Shown: positions 1 to 7,950, counted from the first letter of the stretch. The stretch: 28,348 nucleotides of DNA from Candidatus Faecivivens stercoripullorum (GCA_018715285.1 DVLW01000122.1:1-28348), one strand, 5' to 3'. Notes: generated by a model from the letters alone, not told the origin. A program made the numbers and translations.

Positions 1-415
1 GTGGAAAACTTTTGGTGAGGTAATGTCGAAAATGCCGTTTTTTCGGATTTTCTGTCATTTACTGTTCATACATACCATCTGCATAGTGGAAAAACGGCTG
101 TCAGTCAGACGGTGGAATGTTAATAACCCTGTGGAAACGGTGGATAACGTGTATTTTTTTTCCAGATTGTACATTTTGTAAAATCTGAGGAAACTGGCCG
201 GAAAAAGATCGCATAAACGTAGATGTTTATCCGGATTTTCTGTCAAAATAGCCCAATGAAAGACGATTATCCATAAAACATGCTGTCATCTCCCGGTATC
301 AAAACTGCAAAATAAAAGAGGCAGACAGCCAAAGTTTTTCACACTTTTGATTCTTGCAAAAAACTGCTAAATATAGTATAGTGTTAAAAGCGATATTTGC
401 GGAAAAACCGTTCTT
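1..415. other. AT-rich intergenic region with DnaA-box-like motifs
   Basis: No convincing gene is visible here; the only sizeable frame (minus strand, 55-246) has no ribosome binding site and no recognisable product. The DNA is AT-rich and holds several motifs related to the DnaA box TTATCCACA: GGTGGATAA at 139-147 (one mismatch, reverse orientation), TTATCCATA at 267-275 (one mismatch), TTATCCGGA at 227-235 (two mismatches) and TGTGGAAAC at 130-138 (two mismatches). Further GTGGAAA words occur at position 1 and near 86. This could be part of a replication-origin flank or just an AT-rich spacer. No dnaA, dnaN or rpmH gene is in the window to support an origin. Confidence 0.4.
354..382 (+). 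promoter_or_regulatory. Promoter-like element pointing into the SLOG gene 3' end
   Basis: TTGCAA (354-359) and TATAGT (377-382) are separated by exactly 17 bases, a good sigma-A-type match. It fires rightward, while the next gene (416-934) is on the minus strand, so any transcript would be antisense to that gene's 3' end or would read on toward alr. Whether it is active is unknown. Confidence 0.4.
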
Positions 416-934
416 TCATTTCCGGTATGCCGCAGGCGTAATCAGACGGATTTTTAACCCCTGACTGCGGGCATACCGCACCGTATAGGCGGTTCCACCC
501 CATGGAGTCCCGTTATACACTCCGATCAGCAGTGAACTGTGGTCTACCATATACCGGTTCCTTACCAGATACCCTTCTGAAAAACGAACCGGCATCAGAG
601 ACACCTTTTCATCGGCCGCATCCCGCAGCCTGTAATAACGCTGCCGCCATTCTTCCGGCCAGCCGTCGGTCTGTGCATCAAAAGGAGCCACGCAGATCAG
701 TTTGATTTCCGGGAACTGTTCCCGCAAAGCGAGGACCAGTTCACCCGCGATGATATCGCTTCCCATCGCCATCCCGCAGTAAAAATACTGATAACCGGCG
801 TCCACCGCCTCCTGTATTGCGATATGCAGATCAAGGCGCAGGTCATCCAGCCGGCAGTTTGTCAGCATCCGCGGACGATGGCCGGTAAAACAGGCAGAAC
901 GTGCTTTTCGTGACTGATCGAATGGAGCAGGCAT
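416..934 (-). CDS. SLOG family protein (DUF1273, YpsA-like)
   Basis: A 172-residue protein with the DUF1273/YpsA hallmarks of the SLOG (SMF/DprA-LOG Rossmann) superfamily: CFTGHRP near residue 15, a Gly-rich CGMAMGSD motif in the middle, and a C-terminal VRNRYMVDHSS followed by a GGTAYTVRYA nucleotide-binding loop. Length is normal for the family. The ATG is preceded by AAAGGAGG with a 10-base spacer. SLOG proteins are thought to bind nucleotides or nucleotide-derived ligands. YpsA of Bacillus subtilis has been linked to cell division and stress, but no reaction is established. The gene stands alone, divergent from alr, so context gives no further clue. The family call is firm; the function is unknown. 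Confidence 0.85.
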   Translation of the reverse strand: MPAPFDQSRKARSACFTGHRPRMLTNCRLDDLRLDLHIAIQEAVDAGYQYFYCGMAMGSDIIAGELVLALREQFPEIKLICVAPFDAQTDGWPEEWRQRYYRLRDAADEKVSLMPVRFSEGYLVRNRYMVDHSSLLIGVYNGTPWGGTAYTVRYARSQGLKIRLITPAAYRK

Positions 935-1054
935 AGGATAAAGGCCTCCTTTATGTTATAATAGCGGCAGACAGCGCAGTATTGCCTGAATCTTATTATA
1001 CCATCGAATGAAAATTTCCGGTAGTGTTTTAACATAAACTTTCAGGACAGCTGA

Positions 1055-1083
1055 TAGACAATTTAGGAAACTGACTGTATTTT
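1055..1083 (+). promoter_or_regulatory. Promoter of alr
   Basis: TAGACA (1055-1060), 17-base spacer, TATTTT (1078-1083). Transcription would start near 1090, leaving about 20 bases of leader before the ATG at 1111. This argues against the TTG at 1087 as the start of alr. Confidence 0.5.
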
Positions 1084-1110
1084 CATTTGGAGCAGAAAGG
1101 TCTGGTATTG

Positions 1111-2313
1111 ATGGAGTTTTTGAAAAGGACCTGGGCAGAAATCAATCTGGATGCCCTGAAGTCGAATATTGAAGCAATCCGCTCGGCTATCCCGCCGCAG
1201 ACCGGCATTATTGCCGTAGTCAAGGCGGACGCTTACGGCCACGGCGACGGTTATATCGCCGGTGAACTGGAGCAGCTGGGAATCCATTTTTTTGCGGTTT
1301 CCAATCTGGAAGAGGCGCTTTCTCTGCGCAGAAAGGGTATCAGCGGCGATATCCTGATTCTCGGGCCGACTCCCTACCGCCGGGCTGCTGATCTGGCTGC
1401 CAACAACATTACCCAGACGGTTTATTCCAGTCAGTATGCCGGTGATCTCAGCCGGGCAGCGGTTGCGGCCGGAGTGAAGGTACACTGTCACATCAAGCTG
1501 GATACCGGTATGGGCAGAATCGGATTTGTCGTCCGGGAAGATCAGGACCCAACTGAAGAAATCAAACAGGTGGCCAGTCTGCCGGGACTGGAATTGGGCG
1601 GTATTTTCAGCCATTTTTCCTCAGCTGATGATATCACCCCTGAAGGTGAAGCCTACACCGTATTGCAGCAGCAGCGGTTTGACCGGACGGTCGAGTCGCT
1701 GGAAAAAGCGGGTATCCATTTTAACTGCCGGCATCTGCAAAACTCCGCCGGAATTGAAAATGAACGCGACTGCCAGTATGATTATGTCCGCGCCGGTATT
1801 ATCCTGTACGGTATGCCGGTCGATACCAAAAACGGATGCGCATTGGATTTGCACCCGCTGCTGTCCATCCGTTCGGTCGTCACAATGGTTAAAACGCTGC
1901 ACGGCGGCAATCCCGTCAGCTATGGCCGGCATTATACCACGCCGGAAGACCGGATTATCGCAACAGTACCGATTGGATATGCAGACGGCTATCTGCGCTG
2001 CATGAGCGGTAAAGCCAGTGTTCTGATTCGCGGCAAACGTGCAAAGGTAATCGGCAATGTCTGCATGGACCAGATTATGGTAGATGTCACCGACATTCCC
2101 GGTGTATCAGAGGAAGATATCGTCACCATCGTCGGAACGGACGGAAACGACTGCATCACCTTTGATGAACTGGCCGGATATGCTGACACCATCAGTTATG
2201 AGCTGTTCTGCCTGATTGGCAAACGGGTTCCGAGAGTATACTATCGTGATGGAAAGGAAGTCGGAGCCGTCAACTACCTGATCGATGAACCGCTGACCAA
2301 CCTGCCGGAATAA
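1111..2313 (+). CDS. alr: Alanine racemase
   Basis: A 400-residue PLP-dependent, fold-type III alanine racemase (L-Ala to D-Ala) that supplies D-Ala for peptidoglycan. The Schiff-base lysine is K38 in VVKADAYGHG. The second catalytic residue is expected to be the Tyr in VSYGRHY. The C-terminal beta domain has CMDQIMVDVT and ends with the usual YELFCLIGKRVPRVY. Length is normal. The frame is open back to a TTG at 1087, but AGAAAGG sits 10 bases before ATG 1111 and the likely promoter overlaps 1087, so 1111 is preferred. There is no N-terminal membrane domain, so it is not a VanT-type membrane serine racemase. A D-Ala-D-Ala carboxypeptidase and VanRS-like genes lie downstream, but separate promoters suggest it is not co-transcribed with them. 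Confidence 0.95.
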   Translation: MEFLKRTWAEINLDALKSNIEAIRSAIPPQTGIIAVVKADAYGHGDGYIAGELEQLGIHFFAVSNLEEALSLRRKGISGDILILGPTPYRRAADLAANNITQTVYSSQYAGDLSRAAVAAGVKVHCHIKLDTGMGRIGFVVREDQDPTEEIKQVASLPGLELGGIFSHFSSADDITPEGEAYTVLQQQRFDRTVESLEKAGIHFNCRHLQNSAGIENERDCQYDYVRAGIILYGMPVDTKNGCALDLHPLLSIRSVVTMVKTLHGGNPVSYGRHYTTPEDRIIATVPIGYADGYLRCMSGKASVLIRGKRAKVIGNVCMDQIMVDVTDIPGVSEEDIVTIVGTDGNDCITFDELAGYADTISYELFCLIGKRVPRVYYRDGKEVGAVNYLIDEPLTNLPE

Positions 2314-2320
2314 GGGCATC

Positions 2321-2349
2321 TTGACATAAAAAATGCAGGGTGCTATAAT
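2321..2349 (+). promoter_or_regulatory. Perfect consensus sigma-A promoter for the nitroreductase
   Basis: TTGACA (2321-2326), 17-base spacer, TATAAT (2344-2349), with an extended -10 TG at 2341-2342. Every core position matches consensus. It starts 8 bases after the alr stop codon and lies 50 bases before the nitroreductase start. Confidence 0.85.
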
Positions 2350-2399
2350 TTATCTGTCAATCTTTAACAGTTTATTTCCGAGCAGGAAGGATGGTTTAT

Positions 2400-2924
2400 A
2401 TGACAAATGTTGTATTGGATTCGCTCAAGAGCCGCCGCAGCTGCCGCAGTTATCAGCCGCAGCAGATTAAGCCGGAAGAACTCGCAGCCGTTTTAGAAGC
2501 CGGAACCTGGGCACCGACCGCAATGGGTACTCAGGAACCGCTGATCGTTGTCGTTCAGGACCCCGAAAAAATCGCGCGGATTGAACGGATGAACGCTGCT
2601 GTTATGGGCAATCCGGACGGCCATCCTTTTTATGGCGCACCGACACTGCTGATTGTATTTGCGGATGCTTCCCGCGGCGGTGTATTCGTGGAAGACGGAA
2701 GCCTTGTTATGGGCAACCTTCTTAATGCTGCGCACGCTGTAGGACTCGGAAGCTGCTGGATTCACCGTGCACGTGAAGTCTTCCAGTCCGAAGAAGGCAA
2801 GGCAATGATGAAAGAATGGGGCGTCCCGGAAAATTACGCCGGTATCGGCAACTGCATCCTTGGGTACCCGGTTCAGGAAGCTCCTGCCAAACCCAGAAAA
2901 GATGGCTATGTAATTTTTGACTGA
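2400..2924 (+). CDS. Nitroreductase family protein
   Basis: A 174-residue FMN-dependent nitroreductase-fold protein. The N-terminal SRRSCRSYQ motif contributes to phosphate binding of FMN, GTWAPTAMGTQEP follows, and the central GSLVMGNLLNAAHAVGLGSCWI helix region (seen in parts) is typical. Such enzymes reduce nitro compounds, quinones or flavins with NAD(P)H, usually as dimers; the natural substrate cannot be told. The open frame starts at ATG 2391, but AGGAAGG at 2384-2390 abuts that ATG and is 9 bases from ATG 2400, so 2400 is preferred. It is monocistronic: its own perfect promoter is upstream and an intrinsic terminator follows. Confidence 0.88.
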   Translation: MTNVVLDSLKSRRSCRSYQPQQIKPEELAAVLEAGTWAPTAMGTQEPLIVVVQDPEKIARIERMNAAVMGNPDGHPFYGAPTLLIVFADASRGGVFVEDGSLVMGNLLNAAHAVGLGSCWIHRAREVFQSEEGKAMMKEWGVPENYAGIGNCILGYPVQEAPAKPRKDGYVIFD

Positions 2925-2940
2925 TGATATCATTGTAAAG

Positions 2941-2973
2941 CCGTGGCAATCATCTCCTGCCACGGTTTTATTT
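2941..2973 (+). terminator. Intrinsic terminator of the nitroreductase gene
   Basis: Perfect 8-bp stem CCGTGGCA (2941-2948) with TGCCACGG (2958-2965), a 9-base loop and a T-rich tail. Confidence 0.85.
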
Positions 2974-3030
2974 ATATTTCTGCTGCCGGTCAAACCATCC
3001 TTTGCCGGAAACAGAATGGGAGGATGACGG

Positions 3031-3732
3031 ATGAAAGAAAATATACTGATCGTCGACGACGAAGAGGAAATTGCGGAACTGGTCGGTGTCTACCTGAAAA
3101 ATGAGGGCTTCACCGTTTTGATCTGTCACAACGGAGCCGACGCACTCGCCTGTGTGGAACGGGAAGAAATCAGTCTTGCGGTGCTGGATGTCATGCTGCC
3201 GGATACCGACGGATTTACCCTTTGCCGCAAGATACGCGAGCAGCATCTTTTCCCGATTGTCATGCTGACGGCAAGGATCGAGGATATCGATAAGATTACC
3301 GGGCTGACTATCGGCGCGGATGATTATATCACCAAGCCGTTCAACCCACTTGAACTGGTTGCGCGAATCAAGACCCAGCTTCGCCGGTACCTGCGGTATG
3401 ACCGCGGCGGAATGCCGGAAGGAGACATTCAGGAGGACAGCATCCATATCCGCGGACTGTCCATCTTCCGCAGCCAGCATAAATGCACCCTGAACGGCAA
3501 AGAGCTGACGGTAACACCGACCGAATTCAATATATTATGGTATCTGTGCAGTCATCGCGGCAAAGCGGTTTCTTCGGAGGAACTGTTTGAAGCGGTCTGG
3601 AAAGAAAAATATCTGGACAGCAACAATACCGTGATGGCGCATATCGCACGGCTCCGGGAAAAAATGCAGGAGCCGCCGCGTCATCCAAAATATATCAAAA
3701 CCATCTGGGGAGTTGGATATACCATTGAATAA
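3031..3732 (+). CDS. OmpR/PhoB-type response regulator, VanR-like
   Basis: A 233-residue response regulator. The receiver domain (about 1-120) has the acidic pair D9/D10, phospho-acceptor D53 in LDVMLPD, T80 in MLTAR and K102 in YITKPF. A winged-helix DNA-binding domain fills the C-terminal 100 residues (TPTEFNILWYL, then the SNNTVMAHIARLREK recognition helix and GVGYTIE). GGAGG lies 8 bases before the ATG. It overlaps the following kinase gene by a few bases, so the two form one transcription unit. The kinase has the VanS-type H-box and a VanY-like peptidase follows, so a cell-envelope signal is likely. The family call is firm; VanR-like regulation of the peptidase is inferred from position. 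Confidence 0.92.
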   Translation: MKENILIVDDEEEIAELVGVYLKNEGFTVLICHNGADALACVEREEISLAVLDVMLPDTDGFTLCRKIREQHLFPIVMLTARIEDIDKITGLTIGADDYITKPFNPLELVARIKTQLRRYLRYDRGGMPEGDIQEDSIHIRGLSIFRSQHKCTLNGKELTVTPTEFNILWYLCSHRGKAVSSEELFEAVWKEKYLDSNNTVMAHIARLREKMQEPPRHPKYIKTIWGVGYTIE

Positions 3733-4834
3733 CAATCAAAAACCGCGGCACAGCCAGCTCAGCCGCCAGATTTTACTGCAATATCTGCTGTCCATTGCCG
3801 GCACCGGCATCCTGTATATTCTGCTGGTTTTTCTGCTGTGGCTGATTAGCCGAAGTTTTGTATGGCAGCCATGGGACCCTCTCTATCAGCTGCTGCAATG
3901 GGTGAAAGATAATTTTATTCTGGTCTTTACCGGTACGCTGATCGTCATCTGGGCGGTCATCACCTATCTGTTTATCAAGCGTCCGCTGCGGTATCTCGAC
4001 CGGATGATCGAAGCTGCCAAGCAGCTGGCTGCACCGAATGAACAGGAAATCCTTCTGCCAAAGGCGATGAAGACGGTACAGGACGAGATGAATCTGGTAC
4101 GGGAACAGGCACTGCGCAACGCCTATGCCGCACGGGAAGCCGAACAGCGTAAAAACGACCTGATTGTCTATCTCGCTCATGACCTGAAAACTCCGCTCAC
4201 CAGCGTGATCGGATATCTGAATCTGTTGCAGGATGAGCCGCAGATTTCACCTGAACTGCGTGCACGGTACACCGGTATTGCGCTGGATAAAGCATTGCGG
4301 CTGGAAGAGCTTATCAACGATTTCTTTGATATCACCCGCTTTAACCTGACCACCCTCACCCTTGAGCCGGAACGCATCAATTTCAGCCGGATGCTGGAAC
4401 AGGTCACCTGTGAATTCCAGCCGATTCTCGCTGAAAAGGGTCTGGAATGGGAAACGGTCATCCAGCCGGATATATCTATTCTCTGTGACCCGGACAAAAT
4501 TGAAAGGGTTCTGGACAACCTCATCCGAAACGCCGTCAATTACAGCTATCCGGACAGCAAGATCTTTCTGTCGATGTACAGTCTGGGTGAACAGATTGAA
4601 ATTGACCTGAAAAACAAAGGCAAAACCATTCCGCCGGAAAAGCTCAGCCGGATTTTTGAACAATTTTACCGGCTGGATTCCTCCCGTTCCTCCAAAACAG
4701 GCGGTTCCGGACTTGGGCTGGCGATTGCCAAAGAGATTGTGACGCTGCATGGCGGCAGTATCCGCGCAGAGAGTGAAAACGAAAGCGTCTGTTTTCAGGT
4801 CGTCCTGCCGAAAAATTGTCAGAAAATCGTATGA
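3725..4834 (+). CDS. Sensor histidine kinase, VanS-like
   Basis: A 369-residue membrane histidine kinase. Two transmembrane helices (about residues 15-45 and 64-84) enclose a very short external loop of about 20 residues, so the signal is probably sensed in or near the membrane. A HAMP-like linker is followed by the H-box YLAHDLKTPLTSVIGYL with phospho-accepting H152. The ATPase domain has the N-box DNLIRNAVNYS, a diverged G1 motif, and GGSGLGLAIAKEIV as G2. This H-box is characteristic of VanS-type kinases. The start is uncertain: TTG 3725 overlaps the regulator stop by 8 bases; TTG 3713 would add four residues but leaves almost no spacer to GGGGAG. It is the partner of the preceding regulator. 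Confidence 0.9.
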   Translation: MNNNQKPRHSQLSRQILLQYLLSIAGTGILYILLVFLLWLISRSFVWQPWDPLYQLLQWVKDNFILVFTGTLIVIWAVITYLFIKRPLRYLDRMIEAAKQLAAPNEQEILLPKAMKTVQDEMNLVREQALRNAYAAREAEQRKNDLIVYLAHDLKTPLTSVIGYLNLLQDEPQISPELRARYTGIALDKALRLEELINDFFDITRFNLTTLTLEPERINFSRMLEQVTCEFQPILAEKGLEWETVIQPDISILCDPDKIERVLDNLIRNAVNYSYPDSKIFLSMYSLGEQIEIDLKNKGKTIPPEKLSRIFEQFYRLDSSRSSKTGGSGLGLAIAKEIVTLHGGSIRAESENESVCFQVVLPKNCQKIV

Positions 4835-4895
4835 ATTTCCGCATAAAAAAGTGATTTCTCCGCTGTAAAAACCGCATATATTCTTTGCCCTGTTC

Positions 4896-4904
4896 TGTTA
4901 CAAT
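4896..4904 (+). promoter_or_regulatory. Extended -10 element before the VanY-like gene
   Basis: TGTTACAAT gives TG plus TACAAT. No good -35 is visible, as expected for an activator-dependent or extended -10 promoter. A start site near 4911 would exclude the upstream ATG at 4907 as the translation start. Confidence 0.4.
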
Positions 4905-4954
4905 CAATGTGTAACCAAACAGGGCTTTTTTGGCCCGGAAAGGGTGCAAAGGAT

Positions 4955-5746
4955 ATGAAAACATGGGAGCAATCTGTTTATAATACAACCAATACTCCTG
5001 CCAGTCTGCCATCGGGAAGGCCGCGCAGACGAAGAAAAAGACGGAAATGGATAAAATTTTTGATAATCGTCATGCTGATTGGCATAGCAGCGGCAATTGG
5101 GCGGAAATATCATCCGCTGCCGGTATCAGAGCTGTATTCCTCCATCTGTTCTCTGACCGGCAGCGAAAATAATGCCTCGTACACTGGCAGTATTGATGCA
5201 GAGGAAGACGGCTGGCAGCTGCTTCTGGTCAACCGGGAAAATCCTCTTCCGGAAGGGTACGAGATAGAACTGACCGAACTTTCAAACGGTGAAAAGGTGG
5301 ATTCCCGCATCTATCCGGCGCTTCAGCAGATGTTTGACGATATGCGGGCAGACGGGATTTATCCGGTAGTTGTCTCCGGATACCGCACCGATCAGGAACA
5401 GCAGCAGATTCTGGATGATAAAATCGAAAGCTACCGTCAGGAAGGGTATTCGGATGCAGATGCTTCGGCACTGGCCCAGGACTGGGTTGCCATTCCCGGC
5501 ACCAGCGAACATCAGACCGGACTTGCAGTGGATATCAATGCCGACGGCATCCATTCAGCCGGATACGAAGTATACGACTGGCTGCTCGACCATGCGGATG
5601 AATACGGCTTTATCAAGCGGTATCCCGAAGATAAAGTAGAATTGACCGGCATTTCAAATGAACCATGGCATTACCGCTATGTCGGCAAAAAAGCGGCTGC
5701 TGAAATAACAAAAAAAGGCCTCTGTCTGGAAGAGTATCTCGGGTAA
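4955..5746 (+). CDS. VanY-like D-alanyl-D-alanine carboxypeptidase (peptidase M15)
   Basis: A 263-residue membrane-anchored zinc D,D-carboxypeptidase expected to trim the terminal D-Ala from peptidoglycan stem peptides outside the cell. A short, strongly basic cytoplasmic segment (RPRRRRKRRK) precedes one transmembrane helix (about residues 33-49). The M15B domain carries the zinc and catalytic motifs GTSEHQTGLAVDI (SxHxxGxAxD) and EPWHYRY. ATG 4955 is chosen because GGAAAGGG lies 10 bases upstream; the frame is open back to ATG 4907. It follows the VanRS-like pair, which may control it, as in van clusters. Without a VanA/VanG-type ligase or VanX here, it should not be read as a glycopeptide-resistance gene; a wall-remodelling role is equally possible. 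Confidence 0.88.
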   Translation: MKTWEQSVYNTTNTPASLPSGRPRRRRKRRKWIKFLIIVMLIGIAAAIGRKYHPLPVSELYSSICSLTGSENNASYTGSIDAEEDGWQLLLVNRENPLPEGYEIELTELSNGEKVDSRIYPALQQMFDDMRADGIYPVVVSGYRTDQEQQQILDDKIESYRQEGYSDADASALAQDWVAIPGTSEHQTGLAVDINADGIHSAGYEVYDWLLDHADEYGFIKRYPEDKVELTGISNEPWHYRYVGKKAAAEITKKGLCLEEYLG

Positions 5747-5772
5747 CTCTTCCCGGCAGAGGCCGGTTTTTT
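5717..5772. terminator. Bidirectional terminator overlapping the VanY-like stop codon
   Basis: Outer stem GGCCTCTG (5717-5724) with CAGAGGCC (5757-5764), inner stem GGAAGAGT (5728-5735) with ACTCTTCC (5746-5753). A T-run follows on the + strand and an A-run precedes it, so it can stop transcription from both sides, including the convergent methyltransferase. The VanY-like gene's TAA lies inside the hairpin. Confidence 0.85.
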
Positions 5773-5777
5773 ATCAA

Positions 5778-6527
5778 TTATTCTTTGACTGCACGGGTCG
5801 CGACAAAACTCGGGATATTATGCTCATGAAGGTTCCCGACGCCGTTGGTATCCTCATACAGATGGGTCAGACGGAATCCGGCCTGTAACTGGCAGCCGAT
5901 CTGTTCCTCCATCGTATGGGAAAACTGTACGCCTTCATTACGGGCCATCGCCTGCTCATAAAGCTGCGGATTTTTCAGCGGATTGTACGGAAGGCTGTAG
6001 ACAATCTTTGACTCGGTTTCATCGACGATAAAGTTCATCCCGTTATCCAGACCGCAAAGCAGGATTCCGCCCTTTTTCAGTACCCGCCAGCACTCTTTAA
6101 ATACCGGCAGAACCTCCTCGATATAACAATTGGATACCGGATGGAAGATGATATCAAAGCTCTCATCCTCAAACGGAAGCCGTTTGGTCATATCCCCGCG
6201 GATTATTTCGACCGAATACCCTTCCCGTTTGGCGACCATCCGTTCACTTTCGCACTGCACCTCCGAATAATCCAATACGGTGCACTGAGCGCCAAGCGCT
6301 GAAAAAACCGGTATCTGCTGACCACCGCCGCTTGCAAGCCCGAGGAGCTTTTTCCCGCTGAGTTTTCCAAACCATTCATGCGGCACAGGTTTCGTCGGTG
6401 TGAGATATACCCCCCAGTTTCCAGCCAGTGCATTCAGATATACCTCATGGGAAATCGGTTTTCCCCATTCCCAGCCATCCCGGCACCAGCTGTCGATGAC
6501 GGCTGAATTGATCTCCTGATAATCCAT
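5778..6527 (-). CDS. Class I SAM-dependent methyltransferase
   Basis: A 249-residue methyltransferase of the Methyltransf_11 kind. The SAM-binding motif I is LLGLASGGGQQIPVF (residues near 55-70), followed by the acidic LDYS at the end of beta-2, then RGDMTKRLPFEDESFDIIFHPVSNCYI, and the typical ECWRVLKKGGILLCGLDNG. The substrate cannot be deduced. ATG 6527 has GGAGG 9 bases upstream. The frame stays open far beyond this start (to 7697), but that part is only the reverse strand of the cysteine desulfurase gene. It is monocistronic, with its own promoter (6562-6590) and a shared terminator. Confidence 0.88.
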   Translation of the reverse strand: MDYQEINSAVIDSWCRDGWEWGKPISHEVYLNALAGNWGVYLTPTKPVPHEWFGKLSGKKLLGLASGGGQQIPVFSALGAQCTVLDYSEVQCESERMVAKREGYSVEIIRGDMTKRLPFEDESFDIIFHPVSNCYIEEVLPVFKECWRVLKKGGILLCGLDNGMNFIVDETESKIVYSLPYNPLKNPQLYEQAMARNEGVQFSHTMEEQIGCQLQAGFRLTHLYEDTNGVGNLHEHNIPSFVATRAVKE

Positions 6528-6561
6528 CCTGCAAAACCTCCGTTTTGTTGAAATCAGTTTC

Positions 6562-6590
6562 ATTATATCAGACAAAACCTGCCGCGGCAA
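6562..6590 (-). promoter_or_regulatory. Promoter of the methyltransferase gene
   Basis: Reading the minus strand: TTGCCG (6590-6585), 17-base spacer, perfect TATAAT (6567-6562), 35 bases before the start codon. Confidence 0.7.
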
Positions 6591-6705
6591 CCGATCTTGC
6601 GGCATAATCTTTGGTGCGGATGCGCTTCTCGGTAAAGAAACTGGTAAAAAGAGAAAAAAGCGTAAATTTGATGAACAGGCTATGGAAAAGCCGGGCAAAT
6701 TGTTG

Positions 6706-6711
6706 TATAAT
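6706..6711 (+). promoter_or_regulatory. Probable -10 of the desulfurase-thiI-sortase operon
   Basis: A perfect TATAAT lies 60 bases before the desulfurase start; the -35 (TGGAAA, 6683-6688, 17-base spacing) is poor. The rest of 6591-6770 shows nothing else recognisable. Confidence 0.4.
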
Positions 6712-6770
6712 AATGTCATATTGGGGTTTTGTTTCCCGACGCAAACTTGATGTAAAAGGAGTTCTTCTTT

Positions 6771-7916
6771 TTGGAAATTTACCTGGATAACTGCGCGACC
6801 ACCAAAGTCTGCCAGCCTGCAGCCGAGGCGGTTCTCCGCGCGATGACGCAGGACTATGGAAACCCGTCTTCCCTGCATAAAAAGGGACTGGACGCTGAAC
6901 ACATCCTCACCTCCGCCAGACGTACAGCCGCTTCCCTTCTGGGATGCGATTACAGCTGTGTCTATTTCACCGGCGGCGCAACCGATTCCAACAATATCGC
7001 CATTCAGGGTGCACTGGCGGCACATCCGCGGGATGGAAAAACCATCGTGACGACAACCGTTGAGCATCCTTCGGTTGCTGATACCGTCACTGCTATGGAA
7101 AAGCGCGGATATACCGTTAAAAGGATTGCTCCCGGTCCGAACGGTCAGTTTGACCCGCATGAAATTGTGGATGCAGTGGATGAAGATACGGTACTGGTGA
7201 CCTTTATGATGGTCAACAATGAACTGGGAACGGTTCTGCCGTATGAAAAGGTGGTTCCTGCAATCCGCCGCCGTTTTCCCAAGGTGCTGATTCATATGGA
7301 CGGCGTTCAGGGATTTACCAAACTGCCGCTTTCGGTCAGCAAGCTGGATCTTGACCTGTTTTCCTTCTCGGGACACAAGCTGTATGCGCCAAAAGGAATC
7401 GGCGGACTGTATATCAAAAAAGGTGTCCGTATCCTGCCGGTTGAATACGGCGGCGGTCAGGAAAAGGGACTCCGTTCTGGGACAGAAGCGGTTCCGTCCA
7501 TTGCCGGACTGGATGCCGCGCTGAACATGATTAAGGAAAACCGCGCACAAATCCTTGCGAATTATCAGAACTGCAACCGGCTGCTCCGCAGTCTGCTGGC
7601 TGATATGCCGGAAGTGGTCATCAATTCGCCGGAAAACGGCTGTCCGCATATCCTCAACATATCGGTTCCCGGTATTCCGTCGGAAATCATGCTGCACGCG
7701 CTGGAAGAAAAGGGAATTTACGTTTCTTCCGGTTCCGCCTGTTCAAAAGGTGCGCTCAGCGGGGTACTTGCGGCGTTCCATCTGCCGCAGGAGCGGATTC
7801 GTTCGGCATTGCGCATCAGTTTTTCGTATGAAACAGATGAAAGTCAGCTGCGTACCTTTGCCGCTGCACTCAGAGAAGTTATTGACCGGCTGATGAAGGT
7901 TGTCAAGGCAAACTGA
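6771..7916 (+). CDS. Cysteine desulfurase (NifS/IscS family), probably dedicated to ThiI
   Basis: A 381-residue class V aminotransferase-fold PLP enzyme that takes sulfur from L-cysteine as an enzyme persulfide. Visible: YLDNCATT near the N-terminus, VEHPSV, the PLP lysine K203 in SGHKLYAPKG, and active-site Cys324 in SSGSACSKGALSGVL. The long loop and spacing fit the IscS/NifS (group I) type. It starts with TTG at 6771, preceded by AAAGGAG. thiI follows 34 bases downstream, the same pairing as nifZ-thiI in B. subtilis, so its main job is probably sulfur supply for 4-thiouridine in tRNA. That role is inferred from context. No iscU is nearby, which argues against a housekeeping Fe-S operon. 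Confidence 0.92.
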   Translation: MEIYLDNCATTKVCQPAAEAVLRAMTQDYGNPSSLHKKGLDAEHILTSARRTAASLLGCDYSCVYFTGGATDSNNIAIQGALAAHPRDGKTIVTTTVEHPSVADTVTAMEKRGYTVKRIAPGPNGQFDPHEIVDAVDEDTVLVTFMMVNNELGTVLPYEKVVPAIRRRFPKVLIHMDGVQGFTKLPLSVSKLDLDLFSFSGHKLYAPKGIGGLYIKKGVRILPVEYGGGQEKGLRSGTEAVPSIAGLDAALNMIKENRAQILANYQNCNRLLRSLLADMPEVVINSPENGCPHILNISVPGIPSEIMLHALEEKGIYVSSGSACSKGALSGVLAAFHLPQERIRSALRISFSYETDESQLRTFAAALREVIDRLMKVVKAN

Positions 7917-7950
7917 CTGTTTTGCCCGGCTGGTCAGAAAGGGAAAATAT

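Noticed and set aside
55..246. A 63-codon minus-strand gene at the left edge
   Set aside because: No ribosome binding site, odd composition, no recognisable family; it lies over the DnaA-box-like motifs.
1111..5746. A complete vanG-type glycopeptide-resistance cluster
   Set aside because: No D-Ala-D-Ser/D-Lac ligase, VanX or VanXY is present, and the racemase lacks the membrane domain of VanT.
6528..7697. A 639-codon minus-strand frame that extends the methyltransferase gene far upstream
   Set aside because: The extension is the reverse strand of the well-supported cysteine desulfurase gene; the methyltransferase has its own ribosome binding site and promoter at 6527-6590.
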